The translations under genes were made by a program, and so were the position numbers. A stretch of 64,000 nucleotides of DNA from Vulcanimicrobiota bacterium (GTDB lineage: Bacteria > Vulcanimicrobiota > Vulcanimicrobiia > Vulcanimicrobiales > Vulcanimicrobiaceae): assembly GCA_030041225.1 (NCBI GenBank), contig JASHOG010000034.1:27744-91743 (forward strand), in the 5' to 3' direction. The stretch's first letter is position 1, and each line of letters opens with the position of its first letter. The notes beneath the pieces were generated by a model that did no database searches, was not told the origin of the DNA, and saw nothing but the letters and a program-made list of their open reading frames with translations. This document shows positions 16,250-25,670 of this stretch, in pieces.

Positions 16250-18430
16250 CTATCGTGCGATGGTTGCCGGAATGTTTCCTGCTCCTTGCCGTTTGATCGC
16301 TTCGAGCACCCGCTCAGGAATCATAGGCAGATCGTTAAGCCATGTGCCGGTTGCGTCGTGGATTGCCGCTGCGACGGCGGGAGCGAACGGCACGAGCGCC
16401 ATCTCCGCCATACCGCGCGCGCCGTAGGGCCCGTTCGGGTCGGCATTCTCGAGGATGACGGGATACATTTCCGGCATGTCGAGCGCCGTCGGGAGCAGGT
16501 ACGTCGACAAGTAGGGCGTCACGATCTTGCCGTCCTTACAAATGAAGTTCTCGGTGAGCGCGAAGCCGATGGCCTGAGCGAGACAGCCTTCGATCTGCCC
16601 TTCCACTTGCTGCCGGTTGATCGCACGCCCGACGTCGTGCACGCTGATGCAGCGCAGCACGCGTACGAGCCCGGTTCTCATATCGACCTCGACTTCAACC
16701 GCTTGCGCGACATAACCGTAACAGTAGTTCGGCGTGCACTCCCCGGTCTCGGAGTCGAACGGTGTCGTGCGCGGCGGCCGGTACTGCACCGTCGCCGCCG
16801 GTGCCTCTCCCGCCAACCAACGACGCCGCGCTTCGTCGCACGCATCCTTCACCGCGCGCCCGCCCATGAGCGTCATGCGAGATGCCGAAGCCGATCCCGC
16901 GTTCGGCGCTTGCGCAGAGTCGTCCGTAATCATCGTGACGCATTCGAGATCGAGCCCGAGCGCCTCGGCAGCAATCTGACGCAGCGCCGAGTGCGCGCCT
17001 TGCCCTACGTCTGCCGTCCCGATCCGCACGCGCGCGCCGCGAATCGAGACGGCGGAGACATCGAGCTCGACGGTCGCGGTGCACTGCTCCGGAAAGCCGA
17101 AGGAGTAGCCGACGTTCTTGATGCCGCACGCGATGCCGACGCCGTGGCGCAGCGGCGTAACCGCGCCGTTGCGGAGACGGCCCGGGAAGAGCGCGCGCGC
17201 CTCATCGACGCAGCGCTCAAAGACGTCGCGCGCGCTGACGCCCTTCGGCAGCGGCCTCCCGGTCGACTCGAGGCTTCCCTCGCGGTAGAGATTCCTGCGG
17301 CGGACGGCAATCGGGTCCAGTTTCAAAGCGTGCGCGAGCCGCGTTACCATCGACTCGGCGGCGAAATGCGCCTGCGGTGACCCGAAGCCGCGAAATGCGC
17401 CGCACGGAACGTTGTTCGTGTAACAGACGATGCCGTCGGTCGCCACGTTGGCAATCTCGTAGGGCCCCGTAGCGAAGATCGTCGCGCACTTCAGCACCTC
17501 GGCGGAGGTCGATGCATATGCACCACCGTCGGCAACCAGCCGCGTCTGCGCAGCGACGATCGTGCCGTCGCGTAGCGCTCCCCACTTGCTCGTGATGAAG
17601 AATGGGTGGCGCTTGTGATGGCCGAGGATCGACTCCTCGCGGCTCCACTGCATTGCGACCGGCGCCTTCAGCTTCCACGCCGCGAGTGCGACGAGCGGCG
17701 GCAGCGAGAGGTCCTCGCGGCCACCGAACGCTCCGCCGATCTTCGCATACCGAACGACGACGCGTTCCTCCGGCATCTCGAACATTGCGGCGATCTGCCG
17801 GCGGTCTTCGTGGAGCCACTGCCCCGCAGTCTCGAGGACGAGACGTGCGTCGTCGTCCCAATACGCGATGCCGGCATCCGGTTGGAGATACGCATGCTCT
17901 TGCCATCCGGTCGTGAACTCGGCCTCGAGAATCACGTCCGCCGCAGCGAAGGCCTCGTCGACGTTACCCTTACGAACCTTCTGATGGAGCAAGATGTTCG
18001 AGCGCTCCGGGTGGACGCGCGGCGCGTGAGGCTTCAGCGCCTCGAACGGATCGATGAGTGCAGGCAGATCCTCGTACTCGACGCGTACGGCGGCTGCGGC
18101 CTCGGCCGCCAGCTCCGGCGAGTCGGCGACAACCAGCGCGATCCGATCGCCGGCGAATCGCACGCGATCCTCGCAGAGCAACGGCTGGTCTTCTTCGACC
18201 AACCCGAACTTATTGTACGGGACGTCCTTCGACGTAAGCACGGCGCGCACACCATCGATGCGTTGCGCCGCGCTCGTCTCGATGCACAGAATGCGCGCGC
18301 TCGGACGGTGTGCAAAGACCGCCTTCGCGTGCAGCATGCCCGGGCGAAAGAGATCGGCGGGGTAGAGCGCCGCGCCGGTGACCTTCTCGAAGGCGTCGGG
18401 GCGCGCGACCGGCGCGCCGATCTTCGTCAC
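16250..18430 (-). CDS. xanthine dehydrogenase molybdenum-binding subunit
   Basis: GTG 18430 overlaps the TGA of the preceding FAD/Fe-S subunit gene by four bases and gives 726 residues; the longer frame is spurious. The protein has the molybdopterin-cytosine-type large-subunit motifs: [17 protein letters not shown] at the N-terminus, [34 protein letters not shown] and [15 protein letters not shown], where the Glu of the last motif is the usual active-site base. With purine degradation genes around it, xanthine or hypoxanthine to urate is the likely reaction. Other molybdenum hydroxylases share the fold. Confidence 0.87.
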   Translation of the reverse strand: MTKIGAPVARPDAFEKVTGAALYPADLFRPGMLHAKAVFAHRPSARILCIETSAAQRIDGVRAVLTSKDVPYNKFGLVEEDQPLLCEDRVRFAGDRIALVVADSPELAAEAAAAVRVEYEDLPALIDPFEALKPHAPRVHPERSNILLHQKVRKGNVDEAFAAADVILEAEFTTGWQEHAYLQPDAGIAYWDDDARLVLETAGQWLHEDRRQIAAMFEMPEERVVVRYAKIGGAFGGREDLSLPPLVALAAWKLKAPVAMQWSREESILGHHKRHPFFITSKWGALRDGTIVAAQTRLVADGGAYASTSAEVLKCATIFATGPYEIANVATDGIVCYTNNVPCGAFRGFGSPQAHFAAESMVTRLAHALKLDPIAVRRRNLYREGSLESTGRPLPKGVSARDVFERCVDEARALFPGRLRNGAVTPLRHGVGIACGIKNVGYSFGFPEQCTATVELDVSAVSIRGARVRIGTADVGQGAHSALRQIAAEALGLDLECVTMITDDSAQAPNAGSASASRMTLMGGRAVKDACDEARRRWLAGEAPAATVQYRPPRTTPFDSETGECTPNYCYGYVAQAVEVEVDMRTGLVRVLRCISVHDVGRAINRQQVEGQIEGCLAQAIGFALTENFICKDGKIVTPYLSTYLLPTALDMPEMYPVILENADPNGPYGARGMAEMALVPFAPAVAAAIHDATGTWLNDLPMIPERVLEAIKRQGAGNIPATIAR

Positions 18431-19842
18431 GCGGGAACCTCCTCGACGCGCGTTCCCGGACACTGCAACGCGGCTTCCTCCATAGCGTCGAGAATCTTGC
18501 GGTATCCCGTACAACGGCAGAGATTGCCGCTGATCGCGACGCGGCAGTCCTCTCGCGTCGGCGCGGCGCGCTCCTCCATAAGCTTCGCCCCCGCCATGAG
18601 CATGCCCGGAATGCAGAAACCGCACTGCACGGCGCCGCGCGCGACGTAGGCTTGCTGTAGTGGATGCAAGGTGGAGCCGTCGGCAAGACCTTCGATCGTG
18701 ACGATCCGTGCACCGTCAACCTGTGCAGCCGGTACGAGGCACGACATGACCGCCTTACCGTTGAGCCACACGGTGCATGCCCCGCACTCGCCCTCCGCGC
18801 AGCCTTCCTTGACGCCGGTGCACCCGATGTCGCGCAGCGCGTCAAGCAACGTCTTGCGCATCGCCGTCGGCAACTCACGCTCCTCGCCGTTGACGCTCGA
18901 GGTCACCGTGCCGCTCCGCGTAGGGTTCCTGCACGGTGAGACGGGTGTCTCGAGCAAGATGGGCTCCTGCGCAAAGCCCTCATTCTCCCTGCCGCTCGCG
19001 ATCCGCTCCAGCGCTTGCGCGACGAGCGCGTGAACCGTGTGACGGCGATACTCGGCGGAAGAGCGCAGGTCGCCGATCGGCGTGATCTCCTCTGCGGCGC
19101 GATCACCGGCGCGCGCAATCGTCGCCGCGTCGAGGGTCGCGCCGGAGAGCATCTCCTCGACGCAGTGCATGCGAATCACCGTCGGCGCCACGCAGCCCAG
19201 AGCGACGCGCGCCTGCGCGACGCGCGAACGTTCGAAGGCGAGCACAACCGCGACGTTGATGACCGAGATCGCCTGCGCGCGGCGCAAGCCGAGCTTCAGG
19301 AAGATTCCGCGCCGCGTCGAACCGAGCGCGCGAAAGCGAATCTCACGTACGATCTCGCCCGGATACAACGCGGTCCGGCGAAATCCCGGATAGAACTCCG
19401 CAAGCGGAAGGACGCGTTCGCCGGTGGTGCTCGCGAGCACAAGCTGCGCGTCGAGTGCCAGGAGTGGTGCGATCGTGTCATTCGCGGGCGATGCGGTAAC
19501 GAGATTTCCCGCGATCGTCGCCCGCGTGCGGATCTGCGGAGCGCCGACTTCGATGCACGCCTGCGCGAGTGGGAGCGCCTCGCGGTGTAGCCGTTTCGAC
19601 GCGAGAACGTCGTTATGCGTCGTCAGCGCGCCGAGCAGAAACTCACCGTCCTCTTGCCGGACGTACTTCAACTCCGATTCGAGCGCGGTGAGATCGATCA
19701 AATGTCGCGCCGGTTTGACGCCGCGCTGCTGCTCGACGACGAGATCGGTGCCACCTGCGACGAGGCGTGTTCCAGGCTCGGCATCGCGCCATGCGCGCAA
19801 GGCCGCCTCGAGGCTCTCGGGCCTATAGACCGACGACCACAC
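18427..19842 (-). CDS. xanthine dehydrogenase FAD + [2Fe-2S] fused subunit (FAD domain first)
   Basis: The in-frame GTG at 19842 gives 471 residues; the frame runs on upstream through hyuB but without related sequence. Residues 1-290 are the molybdopterin-dehydrogenase FAD domain ([31 protein letters not shown]). Residues 310-465 are the two [2Fe-2S] domains ([30 protein letters not shown]) with all eight cysteines. The order FAD then Fe-S is the reverse of the common XdhA order. It is followed, with a GTGA overlap, by the molybdenum subunit gene. It transfers electrons from the Mo centre to FAD/NAD. Confidence 0.88.
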   Translation of the reverse strand: MWSSVYRPESLEAALRAWRDAEPGTRLVAGGTDLVVEQQRGVKPARHLIDLTALESELKYVRQEDGEFLLGALTTHNDVLASKRLHREALPLAQACIEVGAPQIRTRATIAGNLVTASPANDTIAPLLALDAQLVLASTTGERVLPLAEFYPGFRRTALYPGEIVREIRFRALGSTRRGIFLKLGLRRAQAISVINVAVVLAFERSRVAQARVALGCVAPTVIRMHCVEEMLSGATLDAATIARAGDRAAEEITPIGDLRSSAEYRRHTVHALVAQALERIASGRENEGFAQEPILLETPVSPCRNPTRSGTVTSSVNGEERELPTAMRKTLLDALRDIGCTGVKEGCAEGECGACTVWLNGKAVMSCLVPAAQVDGARIVTIEGLADGSTLHPLQQAYVARGAVQCGFCIPGMLMAGAKLMEERAAPTREDCRVAISGNLCRCTGYRKILDAMEEAALQCPGTRVEEVPA

Positions 19843-19883
19843 GGCTCTGTAAGAGTTTAGCAGCTGAGCAGGGGCGCCCTGCG

Positions 19884-21458
19884 TCAGACGCTTCCGTAGC
19901 CGCCGCCGCCCGGCGTCTGCACGATAAGCGTATCGCCCGCTTCGAGCGGAAGACTCGTCTTTGCCGCGAGCGGAGTCTCTCGGCCGTCTCGTACAAGCAA
20001 ATGCTTTCCACGTGCGCCCGGTGCGCCGCCGTGCACCCCCGGCGGTCGGACTACATGACGATCGGCGAGCAACGATGCTTGCGCCTTTCCCTCGATCAGC
20101 TCGATTGCGCGAATCAAGCCATCGCCGCCGCGATGCGCTCCGGCTCCTCCCGTTCCCTCTGCAAGCTCGTAGCGCGTGATGCGCAATGGAAACTCCCGCT
20201 CGATTGCCTCGATCGGCGTGTTGAGCGTATTGGTCATGTGGCATTGAATGCCGGAAAGGCCGTCGCTCGTCGGCCGCGCGCCCATGCCGCACCCGTTCGT
20301 CTCGTAGAAGGCCCAGCTGCGCCCGTCATCACGCACGCCCCCGAGCAGCACGTTGCTCATCGTTCCCCCGCTGCACGCAGGAACGCGTCGCGGGGCTGCG
20401 CGTGCGAGTGCCTGCAACACGACCTCGGCGTTGCGCGTGCTCGTCTCGACGTTTCCTCCAGCCACAGGCGCCGGTCTGCGCGGGTTGAGCAACGTTCCCT
20501 CCGGAGCGAAAACCTCAACGGGACGAAAACAACCTTCGTTCATCGGGATCGTCGGATCGGTAACGGCGCGCAGCGCATAGTAGACGCCGGAAAGCGTTAC
20601 GCCGAAGACGGCGTTGAGCGGATACGCCACCTGCGCGCACGTTCCCGTGTAATCGAGCTTCGCGCTGCCGTCGCGAAGTTCGAGGCGCAATGCTATCGTA
20701 AGGGACGCGTTGCCTTCGAGATCCTCGAGCGCGTCCCTCGCCTCGAAGATACCGTTACCGAGCGCGCGCAGCGCCGAGCGCATACGACGCTCGGAATCGT
20801 CGAGCGTTTGCACAAACGCCTCCTCCACAAGCTGTGCACCATAGCGCTCGAAGAGCTCGAAGACTCGTCGTTCGCCGGTGAAGTTTCCGGCAATCTGTGC
20901 ACGCAGGTCGCCACTGCGCGCCTGCGGTGTGCGGGAGTTTGCCCGAAAGAGCTCGATGGTCGCCGCGAGAGGCTCGTCTCGCTCGACCAGCCGCAACGGC
21001 GGAACGACGAGCCCCTCGGCAAAGAGATCGCCGGCGGTAGGCGACATCGAGCCGGGTGCAGCACCGCCGACATCGGCATGGTGAGCCTTGCTCGCCGCAA
21101 ACGCGACGAGACGCGAAGCGTAGAAGATGGGACGTACCACCGTCACGTCGTTGAGGTGCGTTCCGGTGATATACGGGTCATTCGCGACCCACATCTCACC
21201 TTCGCGCATCGCGGTACCGCTTGCGGCGATCGAGCGCAGCATCATGCGTAGGCCCCAGGGTAACGAGCCGAGGTGCACGGGAATGTGCTCCGCCTGCGCG
21301 ATGAGGTGTCCATGACGATCGAAGAGCGCACACGAGTGATCGAGACGCTCCTTGATATTCGGCGAGTAGGCGCTGTTGCGAACGGCAATGCCCATCTCCT
21401 CACTGGCATATAACAGGGCATTCTTGACGACTTCTCGAGTGATGTGATCGAGTTTCAT
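19884..21458 (-). CDS. hyuB: hydantoinase B / oxoprolinase family protein
   Basis: ATG 21458 overlaps the TGA of hyuA by four bases and gives 524 residues ([23 protein letters not shown]). Family motifs include [51 protein letters not shown], and the glycine-rich C-terminus QTPGGGGYG. HyuA and HyuB form ATP-dependent amidohydrolases such as 5-oxoprolinase, N-methylhydantoinase or acetone carboxylase-like enzymes. The substrate here is unknown; the neighbours suggest a cyclic amide from purine, pyrimidine or proline metabolism. Confidence 0.88.
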   Translation of the reverse strand: MKLDHITREVVKNALLYASEEMGIAVRNSAYSPNIKERLDHSCALFDRHGHLIAQAEHIPVHLGSLPWGLRMMLRSIAASGTAMREGEMWVANDPYITGTHLNDVTVVRPIFYASRLVAFAASKAHHADVGGAAPGSMSPTAGDLFAEGLVVPPLRLVERDEPLAATIELFRANSRTPQARSGDLRAQIAGNFTGERRVFELFERYGAQLVEEAFVQTLDDSERRMRSALRALGNGIFEARDALEDLEGNASLTIALRLELRDGSAKLDYTGTCAQVAYPLNAVFGVTLSGVYYALRAVTDPTIPMNEGCFRPVEVFAPEGTLLNPRRPAPVAGGNVETSTRNAEVVLQALARAAPRRVPACSGGTMSNVLLGGVRDDGRSWAFYETNGCGMGARPTSDGLSGIQCHMTNTLNTPIEAIEREFPLRITRYELAEGTGGAGAHRGGDGLIRAIELIEGKAQASLLADRHVVRPPGVHGGAPGARGKHLLVRDGRETPLAAKTSLPLEAGDTLIVQTPGGGGYGSV

Positions 21459-23512
21459 AGGCGTTCCAGCGAAAGAATCGCATCCTCGAGCACACACGCT
21501 CCCCAGTGCGGCGCGATGTAGGTAGTGCAGTCATATTGCTCGATGATCGCGGGACCCGTAGCCTCCCATCCGGCGCGGAGCTCCTCGCGTGCGTAGAGAG
21601 GAGTCTCCGAATAACTGCCGTCGATCCACACGCGACGCGTGTCACGCGAGTGGAGTTCACCCTGAGCGCGTGAGGCGCCGTCGAAGAGCTCGGGGCGACA
21701 AGAGCGTTCGCGCGATGCCGTCACCGTCGAACGAGCGTTGACGAGCTCGACGTCCTCTTCCTCTGCGGCGTAGCCGTAGCGAGCGCGATGCGCCTCGTGA
21801 AACCGGCGCCCGATGGCTTCGAGCGAAGCGTCATGCTCGATCTGCAGCTCGAAGCTCTGCCCTGGATAGCGAGCATCGTAGAAGCGCCGAAAGCGTAGCG
21901 TGCTCTCGTGTGCACGCTGTGCGAGAAGTTCGCGCCTTCCGCGTTCTTCGAGCCTTTCGAAGGTCGCTTCGAGGTCCGCGTGTGCTGCGTTACCGATCGA
22001 ACGCAGTACGGGTTCGGCGTGCACAGCCGAGAGCTCCGCGATGAGCAGTCCCTGTGCTGAAAGCAAGCCCGGACGAAGCGGCACGAGGACGCGCGTGATG
22101 CCGAGTTCGCCGGCGAGGGCACAACCGTGGAGCGGTCCGTTCCCGCCGAAAGCAATCATCGTGAATGTGCGCGGGTCGAGACCGCGCTCGATCGTCACGA
22201 TGCGCAACGCCTTTGCCATCTGATCGTCGATGATGCGAATGATGCCGGCTGCCGTCTCTTCTACGGTGAGGCTGAGCGGCTCGGCGAGTGCGGCAATCGC
22301 CTGACGAGAGCGGCGTGCTTCGATCGGAAGCGTTCCACCGAGCAGGTGCGTCTGGTTCAGGCGCCCGAGAACCACGTTCGCGTCGGTGACGGTGGCGCGA
22401 TCCGCTCGCCCGTAGCAGGCGGGCCCCGGATCGGCGCCCGCGGACAGCGGACCGACGCGCAGTGACCCTGCCTCGTCGAGCCACGCTATCGTGCCCCCAC
22501 CTGCGCTCACTTCCGAGAGGTCGATGAACGGACAGCGCACGGGATAGCCGCTGCCCTTGACCGCGCGCCCGCTGTGCGTCGCGCCGGCTGCCTCGTACTC
22601 GGTGACGATCTCCGGCGTGCCATTGATGACGCTGCCCGCCTTCGCGGTCGTGCCGCCCATGTCGAAGGAGAGCGCGTGTGCGACCCCCGCCCGGCGCGCG
22701 ATCTCCGCGGCCGCGATGACACCGCTAGCCGGGCCGCTCTCGATCAGCGATGCGGGACGCGAAGCGGCGATACCCGCTTCACTCATGCCCCCGTCGCTGC
22801 GCATCACCAGGAGTGGAGCACCAACCTTCAGCGCGCGCAGGTCGCGATCGAGCGAGCGCACATATGCGCCGACGACCGGTGCCAGTGCAGCGCTCACGAC
22901 CGTCGTGGAGAAGCGCTCGTACTCACGGTATTCGGGGTCAATTTCGCTCGAGCGCGCAACGAAAGCGCCCGGCATCGTTCGAGTGATTGCCTCGGCCGCG
23001 CGCCGCTCGTGCACGTCACTCGCATATGCGTGGAGAAAGCAGACGGCAACTGCTCCAATGCTCCGTGCGCGCAGCGTTTCAACTGCCTGCTGCAGCGATG
23101 CTTCGTCGAGCGCCTCGACGACGCTGCCGTGCTCGTCGATGCGCTCGCGTACCGTCAACCGGTCCTCGCGGGCAACCAGCGCCCTCGGCCGCTCGACGAA
23201 AAGATCGTAGACGCGGCTGCGATTCTGGCGACCGATCTCGATGAGATCGCGAAAACCATGCGTCGTGACGAGCGCAACACGAGGAAGCTCGAGTCCGACT
23301 TGCCCGAGCAGTGCGTTCGTCGCGATCGTCGTCGCATGCCCGAGCCACGTGACCGCCTTCGGATCCTCGGGGAGCACCGTGCGCAGCGCCTCGCACACGC
23401 CGCGCTCCGGGTACCGCGGCGTGGTGGGAATCTTGAGACTGAGCGTCGCTCCTTGCTCGTCTTCGACGACGACATCGGTGAACGTCCCGCCGACGTCGAT
23501 ACCGATTCTCAA
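21455..23512 (-). CDS. hyuA: hydantoinase A / oxoprolinase family protein
   Basis: The 685-residue protein begins at TTG 23512 with RIGIDVGGTFTDVVVED, the ASKHA-type phosphate loop of this family. It also has HGTTIATNALL-like HATTIATNALLGQ, ALVTTHGFRDLIEIGRQNR, SFDMGGTTAKAG, GGGTIAWLDEAG and GPLHG motifs. The C-terminal part (PAIIEQYDCTTYI) fits the oxoprolinase C-terminal domain. It would activate the substrate amide with ATP for HyuB. No earlier in-frame ATG or GTG is available, so TTG is the likely start. Confidence 0.9.
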   Translation of the reverse strand: MRIGIDVGGTFTDVVVEDEQGATLSLKIPTTPRYPERGVCEALRTVLPEDPKAVTWLGHATTIATNALLGQVGLELPRVALVTTHGFRDLIEIGRQNRSRVYDLFVERPRALVAREDRLTVRERIDEHGSVVEALDEASLQQAVETLRARSIGAVAVCFLHAYASDVHERRAAEAITRTMPGAFVARSSEIDPEYREYERFSTTVVSAALAPVVGAYVRSLDRDLRALKVGAPLLVMRSDGGMSEAGIAASRPASLIESGPASGVIAAAEIARRAGVAHALSFDMGGTTAKAGSVINGTPEIVTEYEAAGATHSGRAVKGSGYPVRCPFIDLSEVSAGGGTIAWLDEAGSLRVGPLSAGADPGPACYGRADRATVTDANVVLGRLNQTHLLGGTLPIEARRSRQAIAALAEPLSLTVEETAAGIIRIIDDQMAKALRIVTIERGLDPRTFTMIAFGGNGPLHGCALAGELGITRVLVPLRPGLLSAQGLLIAELSAVHAEPVLRSIGNAAHADLEATFERLEERGRRELLAQRAHESTLRFRRFYDARYPGQSFELQIEHDASLEAIGRRFHEAHRARYGYAAEEEDVELVNARSTVTASRERSCRPELFDGASRAQGELHSRDTRRVWIDGSYSETPLYAREELRAGWEATGPAIIEQYDCTTYIAPHWGACVLEDAILSLERL

Positions 23513-23570
23513 TGAAAGAGCACCGCCATGATGACGGTGAAGCGAATCATCATGACGGTACAGCTTCAGG

Positions 23571-23588
23571 GGGCGGCGCGAGCCGCCC
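23571..23588 (-). terminator. strong hairpin after the small secreted protein gene
   Basis: A 7-bp GC-only stem (23571-23577 with 23582-23588, arm GGGCGGC) with a 4-nt loop lies 9 nt after the stop of the - strand gene at 23597. There is no T-run on the - strand side, so termination is uncertain. Confidence 0.4.
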
Positions 23589-23596
23589 TTTGCAGG

Positions 23597-23929
23597 TTAG
23601 TTGCCGGGGTCGTGGACGATCAGGTCGTAGGTGCACGTATCGAAACTGCGGCTTACGGCTTGATGATGGTCCATGAACGTCACGCGAATGTCTTGCATGC
23701 AGCCGGTCGTGATCACGTAGGTAACTTTTTGGCCGGGCTCCAGAACTTGATCCGGCTCCAGCCAGTCGTTGCCCCACACGTTGCTATCGACGGGAGAGAT
23801 GTTGATGTACTCGACGGCCTGCGAGGCGTTGTTCGTGATCGTCAGCGAATGATCGTCGGCGAATGCCGTCGCCGGGGCCGCGATCAGAACAAGCGCGGCG
23901 GCTGTCAGCGTCAAGAACAAGGTCTTCAT
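23597..23929 (-). CDS. small secreted protein (110 aa)
   Basis: A clear signal peptide (MKTLFLTLTAAALVLIAAPATAFA) precedes a mature domain of about 86 residues with SLTITNNASQAVEYINISPVDSNVWGNDWL split over two strands, then LEPGQKVTY, CMQDIRV and CTYDLIV. I recognise the general pattern of small periplasmic proteins that begin with a beta-strand and the motif SPxDSxxWGxDxL. The role is unknown. A GGAAAGGA ribosome binding site lies upstream of ATG 23929. Confidence 0.8.
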   Translation of the reverse strand: MKTLFLTLTAAALVLIAAPATAFADDHSLTITNNASQAVEYINISPVDSNVWGNDWLEPDQVLEPGQKVTYVITTGCMQDIRVTFMDHHQAVSRSFDTCTYDLIVHDPGN

Positions 23930-24120
23930 TGCTAGGGTTCGGTCCTTTCCTCGTTATGTAGGCTACTGAGCGGTACGTGCCTATGATACAGCAACGAAGC
24001 GGGCCGCGGCCCCGTTAGCATTCTCTGCCCGAGACTGCTAAAGCTGGGCTTCCCCTTAGAAAGAGCAATCGCCCGGCGGTGTTCCGCCGGGCGAAGCTTC
24101 AGATTCGCTCTTGCGAGATC
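23930..24120. promoter_or_regulatory. intergenic region between two - strand genes
   Basis: About 190 nt. It holds the terminator of the zinc-ribbon gene (24071-24092) and the ribosome binding site of the secreted-protein gene (GGAAAGGA near 23945-23955 on the - strand). No ORF or RNA gene was recognised. Confidence 0.5.
24068..24094 (-). terminator. terminator of the zinc-ribbon gene
   Basis: A perfect 9-bp stem (24071-24079 with 24084-24092, arm GCCCGGCGG) with a 4-nt loop is followed on the - strand by GATTGCTCTTTC. It lies about 28 nt after the stop of the zinc-ribbon gene. The T-tract is imperfect. Confidence 0.6.
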
Positions 24121-24420
24121 TTACCGGTAGCTGGGGCGGCTAGCGAAGCAGTCGCGGCAGTAGACCGGCTTATCAGTGCGTGGTTGGAATGGCACCTCGG
24201 CGACGCCGCCGCACTGGCTGCACGTCGCCGTGAACATCTCGCGGCGGGATGCGCCGTGGCCGCCGCGCCCTCCTCCGCTCGCCTTTCGGGCGGCGCGGCA
24301 ATCGGGGCAACGATTCGGCTTGTTCTGAAAGCCTTTTGAAGCGAAAAACTCCTGCTCGCCGGCCGTGAACGTGAAATCACGCCCGCAATCGACACAGCGA
24401 AGAATCTCATCGCGATACAT
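24121..24420 (-). CDS. double zinc-ribbon protein (99 aa)
   Basis: Two Cys4 zinc ribbons are visible. The first has CVDCGRDF and CPDCRAAR; the second has CSQCGGVAEVPFQP and PVYCRDCF, a pattern known from CxxC-x-CxxC-type DUF-family zinc-ribbon proteins in many bacteria. A Gly/Arg-rich linker joins them. An AGGAG ribosome binding site lies about 12 nt before ATG 24420. It probably binds nucleic acid or protein; the function is unknown. Confidence 0.85.
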   Translation of the reverse strand: MYRDEILRCVDCGRDFTFTAGEQEFFASKGFQNKPNRCPDCRAARKASGGGRGGHGASRREMFTATCSQCGGVAEVPFQPRTDKPVYCRDCFASRPSYR

Positions 24421-24481
24421 ATTGAACGAGGACTCCTATTTGACGTAGATGGTTGTGCTGGGAATCGACTCGCTCAAGTAT

Positions 24482-24527
24482 GCACGGGACCGAATTCGAA
24501 ACCTAGGCCGTGCCATTCTAGCATGGC
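24482..24527. other. two short inverted repeats in a gene-free stretch
   Basis: In the 213-nt gap between divergent genes, GCACGG (24482-24487) pairs with CCGTGC (24508-24513), and GCCAT (24512-24516) pairs with ATGGC (24523-24527). They could be operator or leader structures. The stretch does not fold as a tRNA. Confidence 0.3.
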
Positions 24528-24633
24528 GGACCTTCCTGTGCAAGCGAGGGACGTCTCCGGAATGCCTCCTCCGAACAAGCGTGCGTTCGGACCGAAGGGC
24601 GCGCTTCAGGAACCGTGGAAGGCGGAGCGCTGA

Positions 24634-25557
24634 ATGCGTCACTCGATCGCGGCACTCTTTATTGTGCTTGCCGGCGCCCTTGTCGCGAACCCCACCGTGG
24701 CGAGCACGACGCGCCCGCATGCGAGCGTCTCGGAACAAACGGTTCCTCTGCCTGCAATGTCGCCTGACGACGTCTTCTACAAGATCCGCGCCGTTTTCCG
24801 CTCGCACCGTCCGCCGCCGACCTACGAGACATATACGCTCGTTCGCCAGAATAATGATGCTGAGGGCTATCCTGATTACGCAAGCAGTTACACGTTCCAT
24901 ATTTGGGTGCGCACAACCGACAAGGCGGCGCTCGCACGACAGATCTTTCGGCTCGGCGCGATCGGCCCGCTCGAGTTCATGCGCCCACAATTCAATGACG
25001 TTGCTCCGGACAACGATCACCCCGAGTTCGACGATCCCGGTCCTCCGACTGCCGACCTCTTCGAGCCGGCTCCCGTACATCCGCATCCTGTTTCATGGGT
25101 GCCCACACCGGAGCCGTCTGGGACAATGCCGCCAATCATCGCCCGCGTCGGCGTCACGATCAACGCCGATTACTACGTCGTCTCAATCGGCGCCGATGAC
25201 GGCTTGCTCCACGTCGTTCTCACCCCGCGGCGTGATCCCGAGCGCAACCGCCTACGCGAGCTATGGGTTGACCCCAGGACGTTCGAACTTGAGAAAGTGC
25301 TCTGTACCGATCGGCTCGCCGTCGACTACGGAAGTGGACACGTCGACATCTATCCCGTGCTCTTCACGGTGACCTTGGGGCGCCTCGACGGCATCCCCGT
25401 CGTAACACACATCCACGGTGTCGTCCAAGGCGGCTACAACGGCGACGATCAGATCGTCGAGTACTCGTTCGACGATATCAGCTTCCCGAAGTCACTCCCC
25501 GACTGGTACTTCGATCCGCGAGAGTATGCCTCACACGTGGACCAAGCCCCAGTATAG
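24634..25557 (+). CDS. secreted protein of unknown function (307 aa)
   Basis: A signal peptide (MRHSIAALFIVLAGALVANPTVAS) is followed by a mature protein with LSPDDVFYKIRAVFRS-like and TYETYTLVRQN segments, a Pro-rich middle (residues 125-165) and a C-terminal domain ending DISFPKSLPDWYFDP. This resembles outer-membrane lipoprotein-sorting or DUF4412-like beta-sheet proteins in general outline only. AAGGCGGAG upstream of ATG 24634 is a good ribosome binding site. I do not recognise the family. Confidence 0.75.
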   Translation: MRHSIAALFIVLAGALVANPTVASTTRPHASVSEQTVPLPAMSPDDVFYKIRAVFRSHRPPPTYETYTLVRQNNDAEGYPDYASSYTFHIWVRTTDKAALARQIFRLGAIGPLEFMRPQFNDVAPDNDHPEFDDPGPPTADLFEPAPVHPHPVSWVPTPEPSGTMPPIIARVGVTINADYYVVSIGADDGLLHVVLTPRRDPERNRLRELWVDPRTFELEKVLCTDRLAVDYGSGHVDIYPVLFTVTLGRLDGIPVVTHIHGVVQGGYNGDDQIVEYSFDDISFPKSLPDWYFDPREYASHVDQAPV

Positions 25558-25560
25558 CGG

Positions 25561-25656
25561 CTCGGGTTTGCGGTACCACGCTTCGGAGCCGCTCGTTGCT
25601 CGCCGTCCATGGCTCGCTCCTGCTGCTCCGTCTCCTCAGCGTGGTACCGCAAAACC
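25561..25656. repeat. dispersed repeat B, copy 1: conserved core inside palindromic arms
   Basis: A core of about 57 nt (25581-25637, containing TCGGAGCCGCTCGT and GGCTCGCTCCTGCTGCTCCG) is flanked by an 18-nt inverted repeat (25565-25582 with 25638-25656, arm GGTTTGCGGTACCACGCT). The same core, with about 8 mismatches, lies at 52473-52529 inside different arms. It sits between convergent genes. Confidence 0.75.
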
Positions 25657-25670
25657 TCGCTGAGGCAAAA

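Noticed and set aside
18431..18625. N-terminal extension of the Mo subunit frame to 18625
   Set aside because: It reads through the [2Fe-2S] domain gene in another frame; GTG 18430 fits the family start and the GTGA overlap.
16232..18649. Long + strand frames opposite the xanthine dehydrogenase genes
   Set aside because: Antisense to strong family matches; Arg-rich composition typical of shadow frames.
24481..24530. Possible tRNA with GGACC..TTCGAA segment
   Set aside because: No acceptor stem or anticodon arm can be formed; only short inverted repeats remain.
24436..25086. 216-codon - strand frame
   Set aside because: Opposite the secreted protein at 24634-25557, which has a signal peptide and good ribosome binding site; the - frame is Arg-rich without motifs.
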